This document shows, piece by piece, positions 1-6,675 of a stretch of DNA of 11,139 bases. The stretch spans positions 1 through 11,139 of the forward strand of contig JAZSEA010000038.1 in the NCBI GenBank assembly GCA_045531455.1. The letters run 5' to 3'. Position 1 is the first letter of the stretch; the number at the start of each line of letters is the position of its first letter. The DNA is from CAG-390 sp045531455. Its GTDB lineage: Bacteria; Bacillota; Clostridia; Oscillospirales; CAG-272. Both the position numbers and the translations under genes were made by a program. The notes beneath the pieces are model-generated. The model was given only the letters and a program-made list of their open reading frames with translations, was not told the DNA's origin and made no database searches.

Positions 1-117
1 CTTTTCGATGATCATATATTAATATTATCAAGGAAAGAACTGCAGTTATCGGGAAAATCTGCCCGACAAAACCAATTATGTTCGACTCCCGTACGGCTAC
101 CTTTTACCTCTTACCTC

Positions 118-150
118 AAAAAAACCGGCGGAAATATCCGCCGGATTTTT
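118..150 (-). terminator. Rho-independent terminator of the five-gene glycan operon
   Basis: An 8-bp perfect stem (CCGGCGGA at 125-132 with TCCGCCGG at 137-144, loop AATA) is followed on the minus strand by seven T's (complement of A's at 118-124). It lies directly after the stop codon of the PHP gene, which sits at 149-151. The plus-strand side also carries ATTTTT after the stem, so it could stop transcription in both directions. Confidence 0.9.
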
Positions 151-937
151 ATATTATCATCTTATTCTCTTCGGTCAGCTCCAGATCATCTATGGCGCGC
201 TCAAATTTCTTGCGTGCGCCCTCGAGTCCCGCGGGATGGTGAGCGTCGCTTCCGAGATAGAATTTACAGCCCTCCTCCTTGGCAATTCTGAAGGGACGGA
301 GGACGGTATCGCGCTCCTCGTCGGGATACGACATATTGATCTCGATACCTACTCCGAGACGTGCCGCCTTTGCGAAAATGCGGTGCATATCCGCCTCGGC
401 AATTGCGTCGAGGGTCGCGAGATACTTTGCGCGGTCGCCCTTCCAGATGAGAGGACATACCGGATGTGCGATGCCGATCTTATGGAAAGGCAGATCCATC
501 GAAAGGAGCGCATCGAGCTTATCTACCCAAACCTGCGCGCGGGTCTGCGGTGTTGCGAGGCATTCCTCCGCGATCGTAAATCTTTCCATATGGAAGTGAG
601 TTGTAGGGATGACGATAAAATCAAGCTCCTCCATTCTCTCGCGCGAGCAACCGACAGTCATATTTTTGTCCATCTCGGTCTCGCAACCGAAAAGGAACTT
701 GACCTTGTCGCTCTGCGGCAGAGGCTTTGCCTGACAGATGTGGGGATAATCCTGCGGCTGATACCACTTCGATGCGCCGGGAACCTTCTCGTCCCAGAAA
801 TGGTCGGCAAGAACGATGGTGTGAAGCCCCTCGTCCTCTGCGTATTTCAGAATACGCTCGTTTGACTGCTCGGGGTCACGCGAGCAGGACGAGAGCTGCG
901 AATGGATATGAAAATCGTGGTCAAATACGTACTTCAT
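149..937 (-). CDS. PHP-domain metal-dependent phosphoesterase (histidinol-phosphatase-like)
   Basis: This 262-residue protein has the ordered metal-binding motifs of the PHP superfamily: HIH (H10, H12) near the N-terminus, ADH (D45, H46), CETE (E86), THFH (H114, H116), AHP (H158) and GSDAHH (D231, H233). PHP proteins bind two or three metal ions and hydrolyse phosphate esters; relatives include HisK-type histidinol phosphatase and nucleotide or sugar-phosphate phosphatases. I chose the start at 937 (MKYVF) over an in-frame ATG at 967 because TGAGGTAA lies 5 nt upstream of 937, while the longer form would overlap the preceding gene. It is the last gene of the operon; its Shine-Dalgarno sequence overlaps the CE15 stop codon (948-950). 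No other histidine-biosynthesis gene is nearby, so a role on a sugar phosphate or other metabolite is as likely as histidinol phosphate. The substrate is unknown. No signal peptide is visible, so it is cytoplasmic. Confidence 0.88.
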   Translation of the reverse strand: MKYVFDHDFHIHSQLSSCSRDPEQSNERILKYAEDEGLHTIVLADHFWDEKVPGASKWYQPQDYPHICQAKPLPQSDKVKFLFGCETEMDKNMTVGCSRERMEELDFIVIPTTHFHMERFTIAEECLATPQTRAQVWVDKLDALLSMDLPFHKIGIAHPVCPLIWKGDRAKYLATLDAIAEADMHRIFAKAARLGVGIEINMSYPDEERDTVLRPFRIAKEEGCKFYLGSDAHHPAGLEGARKKFERAIDDLELTEENKMII

Positions 938-947
938 TTTATTTACC

Positions 948-1955
948 TCAGCTTTCAATAAAGTCAATGTAATATTTCCAGTCCTCGCGGCTCTGGTAAT
1001 GGCTTCCGTGGCGGATATGGTATCCTATATCGCCGCCCAGAATCGGCTTGCCGCATTCGGGCATTCCGCCGTTTTCGGGAAATCCGACGCCGCCGAGCTT
1101 TTTGTAATACTCACCCGCAAGAGTGCAGGCAAGAAACTCGTTTTTCGGGCACGCCCAGGCGTCATCCTCGGCACTTGCAACGTAAACGCGGTGCGGATAA
1201 TTTGCGGCGACGAGGAAATGCTGATCGAATGGCATCGCGTCCTCGTTATCCGAGTATTTGTAATAGTTCTCGCAGAACCAGTAGGGGAAGCGGTCAACGA
1301 TCTTCTTGACGGTCTCGCCCGTATTCTCTCTTGCGACCGCCGCGCCCGCGCATCCCGAATCGTTCGAGATCGCACAGTAGAATCTCTCGTCAAGCATTCC
1401 GGCAAGAAGCGCGGTCTTGCCGAGACGGGAATGACCCGTGACCGAAATACGGCTCGGATCTATCGAATCGAGCGTCAGCGCAAAGTCGAGCACTCGCATT
1501 GCCGCCCACGCCCAGAGACCGATCTTTCCGCAGGAATCGGGATCGCGCTTGCCTTCGGGATACACAAGTCTCGCAAGACCGTTCGTGAAATCTCCGTCAT
1601 CCGACGATACTTCTTCATAGCAGAAGGAAAGCACCGCGTAGCCCGCGTCGATGATCTCCTCGGTCGGCTGATATTTATCGGGAACGTCGGGGCGGAAATT
1701 GATATGCACGAAAGCGGGCACGGGTCTTCCCTTCTTCGGTATGACGACCCGCACGGGAAATGAAAACTCGCCGAAGGGGCAATCGCAGATCAGATTGTAT
1801 ATCTCAAGATCAGCCTTACCCGCGCAGAATCTCTTATCCCTCTCGGTAAGCTCCGCACGCACAGACACGGGCGCGGGAGGAAGATATCCGTATTCCTCGC
1901 GCAGAAGTATATCGACTATTTCTTGCTTTTTGTAATCGCAAACGTTCAGTATCAT
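948..1955 (-). CDS. CE15-family glucuronoyl esterase-like alpha/beta hydrolase
   Basis: This 335-residue alpha/beta hydrolase matches carbohydrate esterase family 15. The nucleophile elbow reads GHSRLGK (S176, with the family's conserved R177 and K180). It is followed by SNDSGCAGAA (197-206), FPYWF (223-227), a SAEDDAWACP segment (261-270) and the C-terminal HIRHGSH, where H319 is the likely catalytic histidine before EDW. CE15 enzymes cleave esters of 4-O-methyl-glucuronic acid, linking xylan to lignin or other alcohols; some bacterial members act on related uronate esters. Characterised members are usually secreted, but this N-terminus (YGYLPPAP near residues 22-29) starts directly with the mature-like region and has no signal peptide. 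That implies an intracellular enzyme for imported oligosaccharides. The start overlaps the previous stop (ATGA, 1952-1955), and GGAGG lies just upstream. Family assignment is firm from motifs; the true substrate is inference. Confidence 0.82.
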   Translation of the reverse strand: MILNVCDYKKQEIVDILLREEYGYLPPAPVSVRAELTERDKRFCAGKADLEIYNLICDCPFGEFSFPVRVVIPKKGRPVPAFVHINFRPDVPDKYQPTEEIIDAGYAVLSFCYEEVSSDDGDFTNGLARLVYPEGKRDPDSCGKIGLWAWAAMRVLDFALTLDSIDPSRISVTGHSRLGKTALLAGMLDERFYCAISNDSGCAGAAVARENTGETVKKIVDRFPYWFCENYYKYSDNEDAMPFDQHFLVAANYPHRVYVASAEDDAWACPKNEFLACTLAGEYYKKLGGVGFPENGGMPECGKPILGGDIGYHIRHGSHYQSREDWKYYIDFIES

Positions 1956-2677
1956 TTTGCGCCTCCGATATAGTCAAGCGCAAGCCTGAGTTTCTTCTCC
2001 TGAGCCGCAAAGGTCAGCTTACAATGTCCGCGGTCGGGGATTATTTCAAGTTCAATGTCCTTGCCGCACGCTTTCATAGCCTCGACGAATTTCATCGAAT
2101 GGAGCTCGAGATTGACCGACTTATCCTTCGAGCAATGGAAGATATAGTACTTCGAATCCGGCATTGTGGGAGCAAGATGGAAGGGTGAATAACGCCTCAG
2201 AATATCGTTCAGCTCGCCGCCCTCATTATAGAACGCGCTGTAGATCGTTCTCGGCAGATCGGGACGCTCGGTGAAATGGTATACGAGGTTGCAAACGGGG
2301 CAGTTTGCGATGCATCCGACGGGAGTGCGCTTTGCGTATCTCGTGTAGACGAGCGAAGCGAGACCGCCCATACTCTGTCCCATCGAAACCACCGGAGTCG
2401 ATTCGGGCAGACCGTATTCTTCAAACAGAACGTCGATGATCTCGTCGGTGTAAGAGACCGCCTGCGCGTTCATCCAGGACCAGGGATTGTTGTAGGGATG
2501 AACGTAAAGCACGCCCTCCTCGGCATAAAAAACACCCTCGTTGGTGTCGTCATCGAACATATCCTTGTTGTTCAGGCCGCAAAAATAGATAACGATACCC
2601 CTGATAGGCTTTTTGCAGATCTTATCATTTACGTATGCAAAGCTGCGCAGGGTTTCATAGGTGATGATCTTGTTCAT
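1952..2677 (-). CDS. Alpha/beta hydrolase (S9/esterase-like)
   Basis: This 241-residue protein is a single-domain alpha/beta hydrolase. The catalytic triad is visible: serine in GQSMGG (S102), aspartate in HCSKDKSV (D185) and histidine in DRGHCKL (H218). The spacing suits esterase or prolyl-oligopeptidase-like folds of the S9 type without a propeller. There is no signal peptide or membrane segment. The neighbours are a fucosidase upstream and a CE15-like esterase downstream, so a sugar-ester (for example acetyl) esterase is a reasonable guess, but nothing in the sequence fixes the substrate. Start at 2677: AAGGAG lies just upstream and overlaps the stop of the fucosidase gene. Its own TGA overlaps the next ATG by the ATGA arrangement, which suggests translational coupling. 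Confidence 0.8.
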   Translation of the reverse strand: MNKIITYETLRSFAYVNDKICKKPIRGIVIYFCGLNNKDMFDDDTNEGVFYAEEGVLYVHPYNNPWSWMNAQAVSYTDEIIDVLFEEYGLPESTPVVSMGQSMGGLASLVYTRYAKRTPVGCIANCPVCNLVYHFTERPDLPRTIYSAFYNEGGELNDILRRYSPFHLAPTMPDSKYYIFHCSKDKSVNLELHSMKFVEAMKACGKDIELEIIPDRGHCKLTFAAQEKKLRLALDYIGGAK

Positions 2678-2688
2678 TGTCCTTCTCC

Positions 2689-3894
2689 TTATTCAATTTC
2701 AATTTCAATGACTATCGCCTCGTCCGAAAGCTTGTCGATCGGGATTCCGGCTATATGGAGGTATTCCTGCTCGGCGCGGCCTGTTTTTCCGTTGAAGAAT
2801 TCGGGCAAACGCTCGAAGGAAAACGCAAGCTCCCCGCCCGTATTAAGCAATCTGACACGGGTCGGCTTATGCGGAAAAAACTTGATATCCACAGCCGATG
2901 ATGATGCACTATTATATAAATGGAAATAAATCTTACCGTTTTTGAGGTTTACGATGCAGGGATCGTGCCGCACGGAGTAATCAAAAGCGTCACCCTCGGC
3001 AGACTCAAGGCAGCCCTCCATTCGGTTGTACCAACCGCCGATCCGACGCAAACGCGAAGCATATTCTTCGGTTATCTCGCCGAGTCCGTCAGGTCCGACG
3101 TTGAGCAGATAGCTTCCGCCCATCGCCATAATTCGGTCGATCGAGGAGACGAGATGGCGGTAGGAATAAAAATCCTCATTCTCGCGGTAGCCCCAGCTCT
3201 GACGTCCGAGCGAATTGCAGGCTTCGGTCATTCGGGTAAATCTCTCGCCCTCAGCGGCGCGGTATTCGCGTTCGGGAGTCGAAAAATCTCCCTTATCCCA
3301 ACCGCGATCGTTGATAAGTATGCCGGGCTGCAATCTTCTTGCAAGCTCATTGAGCGAGGGATCCTCGATCCTCGGCGGAATATCCCAGAATAGGGTGTAT
3401 ATTTTGCCGTAATTCGTCAAAAGCTCGGTGATCTGATTTTTGACGTACTCGCGGTAGCCGACGGTATCGACGATCTCCTTATCGACCGCCTTCCATTGAT
3501 GCGTCGAATTCGGATTGTAGCCGAGAGGATGATTCCAGTCGGGATTCGAGTAGTAAAGTCCGAGGAGCATTCCGTGTTTTTCGCAGGCATCGGCAAGCAT
3601 ACGGAGCACGTCCTTTCCGTAGGGCGTGTTCATAACGTTATAATCGGTATATTTAGTATCCCACATGCAAAAACCGTCGTGGTGCTTCGCCGTAAAGCAG
3701 ATATACTTCATACCCGCCTCTTTTGCAAGGAGGACCCACTTTTCGGGATCGTAGTTTACGGGATCAAAGGTCTCCCTCAGAGCCTCATATTTTTCTCTTT
3801 CCCAATCGAAGCGCGCGTAGACCTGCTCCTGCACTCCCGTCTGCGCGTAGATGCCCCAATGGATGAACATACCGAATTTGTTTTCAAAAACCAT
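2689..3894 (-). CDS. Alpha-L-fucosidase, glycoside hydrolase family 29
   Basis: This 401-residue protein is recognisable as GH29, which removes alpha-L-fucose with retention of configuration. N-terminal FGMFIHWGIY (residues 7-16) begins the barrel, followed by FTAKHHDGFCMWD (67-79), GLYYSNPDW (112-120) and LLTNYGKIYTLFWD (158-171). D171 aligns with the catalytic nucleophile. ILINDRGW (192-199) and STPERE (205-210) follow; E208 or E210 could be the acid/base, though that residue is poorly conserved in the family. YLLNVGPDG closes the barrel, and about 110 C-terminal residues form the usual beta domain. The usual WFDG around the nucleophile reads FWDI here, which points to a divergent subgroup. 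There is no signal peptide, so it acts on imported oligosaccharides. GAGGT lies before the ATG and overlaps the isomerase stop codon. Activity on fucose rather than a related sugar is inferred from the family. Confidence 0.88.
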   Translation of the reverse strand: MVFENKFGMFIHWGIYAQTGVQEQVYARFDWEREKYEALRETFDPVNYDPEKWVLLAKEAGMKYICFTAKHHDGFCMWDTKYTDYNVMNTPYGKDVLRMLADACEKHGMLLGLYYSNPDWNHPLGYNPNSTHQWKAVDKEIVDTVGYREYVKNQITELLTNYGKIYTLFWDIPPRIEDPSLNELARRLQPGILINDRGWDKGDFSTPEREYRAAEGERFTRMTEACNSLGRQSWGYRENEDFYSYRHLVSSIDRIMAMGGSYLLNVGPDGLGEITEEYASRLRRIGGWYNRMEGCLESAEGDAFDYSVRHDPCIVNLKNGKIYFHLYNSASSSAVDIKFFPHKPTRVRLLNTGGELAFSFERLPEFFNGKTGRAEQEYLHIAGIPIDKLSDEAIVIEIEIE

Positions 3895-3903
3895 TTTGCC
3901 ACC

Positions 3904-4677
3904 TCATCTGAATTGCTTGAGCAGTTCGTATGCGTTCTTGACCGAGGTTTCAAAATCGGGCACGTGGCGGCATTCAAGGCTCATTCTGCCCTCGTAGCCT
4001 GTTTTTTTGAGATATTCGATTTTGGGAGCGATCTCATCAAGATCGTCAACGGTGGGAGTGGATCTGTCCGCCCTTGCAATATGGGAATGAACAAGGAAGC
4101 CCTTTGTTCCGTCAAGTGTTTCGATCGGCTCGCCGTTCTGCGCGTGGTGATAGAGGTCTATCATCGCAAGCACGTTCGGGTGGTTCGTCTTTTTAGCAAT
4201 TTCCATACCGTCGGCAAAGGTGATGATGAAATTCGTTTCGCCGGCATTCAGCGGCTCGACCGTTACGGCAATTCCGTATTTCGCGCCTACCTCGCCGCAG
4301 ATACGAAGAACTTCGGAGAACTGTGCCTCTGCCTCATCTTTGGTATATCCCTCGCGGATATTTCTCGCCTTCGACGATCCGATAACGGCAACCTTCTGAC
4401 CGAGCTCTGCACCGCGCGCAAAACCCTTCTCGCAGTAAGCGCGGACGTTGGCCTTTACTTCATCGAAATTGTCCTTTGAATAAAGCGAAAAATCTCCGGG
4501 AAAAAAGCCGTTTGCAGATTCCATCTTAAGCCCCGAAGCCTCAAGAGCCTTCTTCATATCTTCAAATTCCTCATCACTCGCACGTGTGACCTTCGAAAAA
4601 TTGCCTTCAACGTAATCGTATCCCGCCGCGGCAACGATGCCCCAGCGGTCATGGGAAGCGCAAACACCTATCTTCAT
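3904..4677 (-). CDS. Sugar-phosphate isomerase/epimerase-like TIM barrel (xylose isomerase-like, AP-endonuclease 2 family)
   Basis: This 257-residue protein has the fold of the xylose isomerase-like TIM barrel superfamily. The four expected metal ligands appear in order: E141 in VEPLN, D174 in MIDLYHH (with H177), H199 in HSHIA, and E235 in SLECR. Such enzymes interconvert keto and aldo sugars or epimerise ketoses, and some process inositol-derived compounds; the substrate cannot be read from sequence. It is the first gene of the operon, about 25-30 nt downstream of the predicted transcription start, with GAGGTGA upstream of the ATG. Being first, ahead of a fucosidase, suggests that it handles the released or phosphorylated monosaccharide. 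The stop TGA is part of the Shine-Dalgarno sequence of the fucosidase gene. Confidence 0.85.
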   Translation of the reverse strand: MKIGVCASHDRWGIVAAAGYDYVEGNFSKVTRASDEEFEDMKKALEASGLKMESANGFFPGDFSLYSKDNFDEVKANVRAYCEKGFARGAELGQKVAVIGSSKARNIREGYTKDEAEAQFSEVLRICGEVGAKYGIAVTVEPLNAGETNFIITFADGMEIAKKTNHPNVLAMIDLYHHAQNGEPIETLDGTKGFLVHSHIARADRSTPTVDDLDEIAPKIEYLKKTGYEGRMSLECRHVPDFETSVKNAYELLKQFR

Positions 4678-4709
4678 AACTTCACCTCACGGCAATATTT
4701 GTTAGGTTA

Positions 4710-4738
4710 ATTATAGCATAAAGAGGGGGAGTTGTCAA
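4710..4738 (-). promoter_or_regulatory. Perfect sigma-A promoter of the glycan operon
   Basis: On the minus strand, TTGACA (4733-4738) and TATAAT (4710-4715) are separated by exactly 17 bp. Both hexamers match the housekeeping consensus at every position. The start of transcription would fall near 4703, giving a leader of about 26 nt before the isomerase ATG at 4677. No operator or cre-like palindrome was evident over it. The -35 lies only 7 bp from the edge of the palindromic repeat. Confidence 0.9.
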
Positions 4739-4741
4739 TTA

Positions 4742-4891
4742 TAAAGTGCAGAGTGCAGAGTTAAGAGTGCAGAGTTTTGGAAAATTTCCTCGCAAGGCTC
4801 GGAAATAATTTTAATAAATTACTTTTTGAGCTTTGCGAGAAAAGTTACCTATTATCAACTCTGCACTCTGCATTCTTCACTCTGCACTAAA
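4742..4891. repeat. MITE-like palindromic repeat element with 31-bp terminal inverted repeats
   Basis: The arms 4746-4776 and 4857-4887 are inverted copies of each other, matching at 27 of 31 positions. Each arm is built from four 7-nt units (TGCAGAG, or CTCTGCA on the other arm), the third unit being degenerate. A second, nested pair (CTCGCAAGGCTC 4789-4800 and GAGCTTTGCGAG 4828-4839) pairs with one G-U or mismatch, so the whole 142-bp unit can fold into a long hairpin. TAAA flanks it on both sides (4742-4745 and 4888-4891), a possible 4-bp target duplication, though the flanks are A-rich. There is no ORF inside. It resembles non-autonomous miniature elements; the family is not identified. 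Confidence 0.8.
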
Positions 4892-4916
4892 AAAGACCGC
4901 CGAAGCGGTCTTTTTT
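4889..4916 (-). terminator. Rho-independent terminator after iscU
   Basis: The stem GACCGC (4895-4900) / GCGGTC (4905-4910) with a CGAA tetraloop is flanked by A6 (4889-4894) and T6 (4911-4916). On the minus strand the hairpin is followed by T6 and lies 1 nt past the iscU stop codon. The symmetric A/T flanks would allow termination in either direction. Confidence 0.92.
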
Positions 4917-4917
4917 A

Positions 4918-5349
4918 TCAGTGATGACAATGCTCGCAGGTTGCGCAATCGTGGAAGAGCTTGCAATCGTAGATTATGCCGTTTTTGTCGTAGTAATCCT
5001 TGACCGCGGACTTGACTGCTTCCTCGGCAAGGACGGAGCAGTGGATCTTCTGCGCGGGGAGACCGTCGAGAGCCTCGGTAACCGCCTTGTTGGTGAGCTG
5101 GAGTGCCTCGCTGATCGGCTTGCCCTTGATCATCTCTGTAGCCATTGAGCTCGATGCGATCGCGGAGCCGCAACCAAAAGTCTCGAACTTGACGTCAACG
5201 ATAATATCGTTCTCGATCTTGAGATATATCTTCATAATGTCTCCGCATTTTGCGTTGCCGACCTCGCCGACGCCGTCCGCGTTCTCGATCACGCCGACGT
5301 TGCGGGGATTGCGGAAATGATCCATTACCTTTTCGCTGTATAATGCCAT
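4918..5349 (-). CDS. iscU: IscU/NifU-N-type Fe-S cluster scaffold protein
   Basis: This 143-residue protein is an Fe-S assembly scaffold on which clusters form from sulfur delivered by the cysteine desulfurase. The three cluster-ligand cysteines are C35 (NAKCGD, with the conserved D37), C60 (FGCGSA) and C104 (KIHCSVLAE); the N-terminus YSEKVMDHFRNPRNVG is typical. Canonical IscU is about 128 residues. Here an extra C-terminal tail carries four more cysteines and terminal histidines (C129, C135, C138, C141, then HH), which could bind metal. It lies directly downstream of iscS, separated by about 10 nt, and its Shine-Dalgarno sequence (ATGAGG) overlaps the iscS stop. No hscA, hscB, fdx or iscA gene is visible in the window, so this is a minimal two-gene clostridial-type system. 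Confidence 0.95.
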   Translation of the reverse strand: MALYSEKVMDHFRNPRNVGVIENADGVGEVGNAKCGDIMKIYLKIENDIIVDVKFETFGCGSAIASSSMATEMIKGKPISEALQLTNKAVTEALDGLPAQKIHCSVLAEEAVKSAVKDYYDKNGIIYDCKLFHDCATCEHCHH

Positions 5350-5359
5350 TTTAGTTTCC

Positions 5360-6550
5360 TCATTTCAAAATAAATTCTTTTTTGCCCGATTCAAGATCGC
5401 GCCATACGGGCGACATTCCGCGAAGGAGCGAAACGACGTCACGCACCGCCTCGATGATGTACTCGACCTCCTCGGCGGTGTTTTCCTCGCAGAGCGAGAG
5501 ACGGAGAGAGCCGTGCGCTACCTCGTGCGGACGTCCGAGCGCGAGGAGCACGTGGCTCGGGTCGAGCGAACCCGAAGTGCAAGCCGAGCCCGAGGATGCC
5601 GCGATGCCCTTGTCGTCAAGGAGAAGGAGGAGCGATTCGCCCTCGATGCCCTCGAAGCAGATATTGACGTTTCCGGGCAGACGCTTTTCTGCGTCGCCGT
5701 TGAGGATCGAATGTGGGATCGAAAGAAGTCCCTCGATAAGTCTGTCGCGCAGCTTTGTAAGCTTTGCGGAATTAGCTTCAATTTTGTCGCAAGCCTCGTC
5801 AAATGCCGCCGCCAAACCCATGATAGCGGGTATATTCTCTGTTCCCGCGCGCTTTCCTCTTTCCTGCGCGCCGCCATAGATAAGGTTCTGCAGGATGATG
5901 CCCTTCTTCGCATAAAGCACGCCGATGCCCTTGGGACCGTGGAATTTATGCGCAGAAAGCGAGAGCATATCGATGTTTTCCTTGACCACGTCGATCTCGA
6001 GATGTCCCGCCGCCTGAACCGCGTCGGTATGGAAGAGAACGCCCGCCTCGCGGCAAACGGCACCGATCTCTCCGATCGGCTGAATCGTTCCGATCTCGTT
6101 GTTCGCGTACATAACCGTAACAAGGCAGGTATCGGGACGGATAGCCTTCTTTACGTCATCGGCGGTGACGATTCCGTTGTCGTGAATATCAAGGAGAGTT
6201 ACCTCAAAGCCCTGCTTTTCGAGTGCTTCGAGAGCGTGAAGGACCGCGTGATGCTCAAAGGCAGTCGAGACGATATGCTTCTTACCCTTCTTTTCTCCCA
6301 TCTTTGCGGCGGTGATGATCGCCTGGTTGTCCGCCTCGCTGCCGCCCGACGTGAAGATTATCTCACGCGCGGAGCATCCGAGACGCTTTGCGATCCTCTC
6401 CCTTGCGCTTGCAAGAGCCTCGGCCGCCGCCTGACCTTCCGAATGGAGGCTCGAGGGGTTGCCGTAGATCTCGCTCATATAGGGGAGCATCGCTTCGATT
6501 GCCGTACGGCTCATTTTGGTCGTAGCGGCGTTGTCTGCGTATATTTTCAT
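5360..6550 (-). CDS. iscS: Cysteine desulfurase, IscS/NifS family
   Basis: This 396-residue protein is a PLP-dependent class V aminotransferase-fold enzyme that converts cysteine to alanine and passes the sulfur to IscU as a persulfide. Visible residues are the N-terminal YADNAATT, EHHAVL (H101 stacks on PLP), NNEIGTIQP, HTDAVQA (D176, Q179), the PLP lysine in SAHKFHGPKG (K202), RAGTEN, and the catalytic cysteine in SSGSACTSGS (C324). The length and the ordering of the catalytic loop match group I NifS/IscS. GAGG lies upstream of the ATG at 6550, and it has its own promoter at 6595-6624. It is transcribed with iscU as iscS-iscU. No IscR-type repressor is present between the promoter and the gene; the nearest regulator is the LysR gene immediately upstream in the same direction. 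Confidence 0.96.
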   Translation of the reverse strand: MKIYADNAATTKMSRTAIEAMLPYMSEIYGNPSSLHSEGQAAAEALASARERIAKRLGCSAREIIFTSGGSEADNQAIITAAKMGEKKGKKHIVSTAFEHHAVLHALEALEKQGFEVTLLDIHDNGIVTADDVKKAIRPDTCLVTVMYANNEIGTIQPIGEIGAVCREAGVLFHTDAVQAAGHLEIDVVKENIDMLSLSAHKFHGPKGIGVLYAKKGIILQNLIYGGAQERGKRAGTENIPAIMGLAAAFDEACDKIEANSAKLTKLRDRLIEGLLSIPHSILNGDAEKRLPGNVNICFEGIEGESLLLLLDDKGIAASSGSACTSGSLDPSHVLLALGRPHEVAHGSLRLSLCEENTAEEVEYIIEAVRDVVSLLRGMSPVWRDLESGKKEFILK

Positions 6551-6594
6551 ATTTTAACCTCTGTAATTTTCTTGGGGCACTTTTTGCCCATAAT

Positions 6595-6624
6595 ATTATA
6601 CACCAAGAGCGCGCCCCTTGTCAA
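6595..6624 (-). promoter_or_regulatory. Sigma-A promoter of iscS-iscU
   Basis: On the minus strand, TTGACA (6619-6624) and TATAAT (6595-6600), both exact, are 18 bp apart. The start of transcription would fall near 6588, leaving a leader of roughly 38 nt. That leader includes a weak 4-bp GGGC/GCCC hairpin at 6575-6589. No IscR-like operator was recognised. Confidence 0.85.
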
Positions 6625-6675
6625 TGAGAAAAATGCTATTGTTATATAAAAATGAAGAAAAAAGTTCGCCGTGAA

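Noticed and set aside
1..117. tRNA gene at the left edge
   Set aside because: Only a T-loop and acceptor-like 3' string is present; the D-arm, anticodon arm, T-stem partner and 5' acceptor strand are missing.
938..967. Longer start for the PHP gene at 967
   Set aside because: It would overlap the CE15 gene and lacks a ribosome binding site, whereas TGAGGTAA lies 5 nt before the ATG at 937.
3496..4479. Open frame on the plus strand spanning the fucosidase and isomerase genes
   Set aside because: It crosses the junction of two well-supported genes on the other strand and shows no domain or start signal.
4746..4887. CRISPR array or phage attachment repeat
   Set aside because: The repeated units are 7-nt tandem heptamers arranged as inverted arms, with no regularly spaced unique spacers and no cas or integrase gene.
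5513..6649. Long open frame on the plus strand opposite iscS
   Set aside because: It is antisense to a fully conserved IscS with all catalytic residues, has no ribosome binding site or recognisable domain, and reflects codon bias of the real gene.
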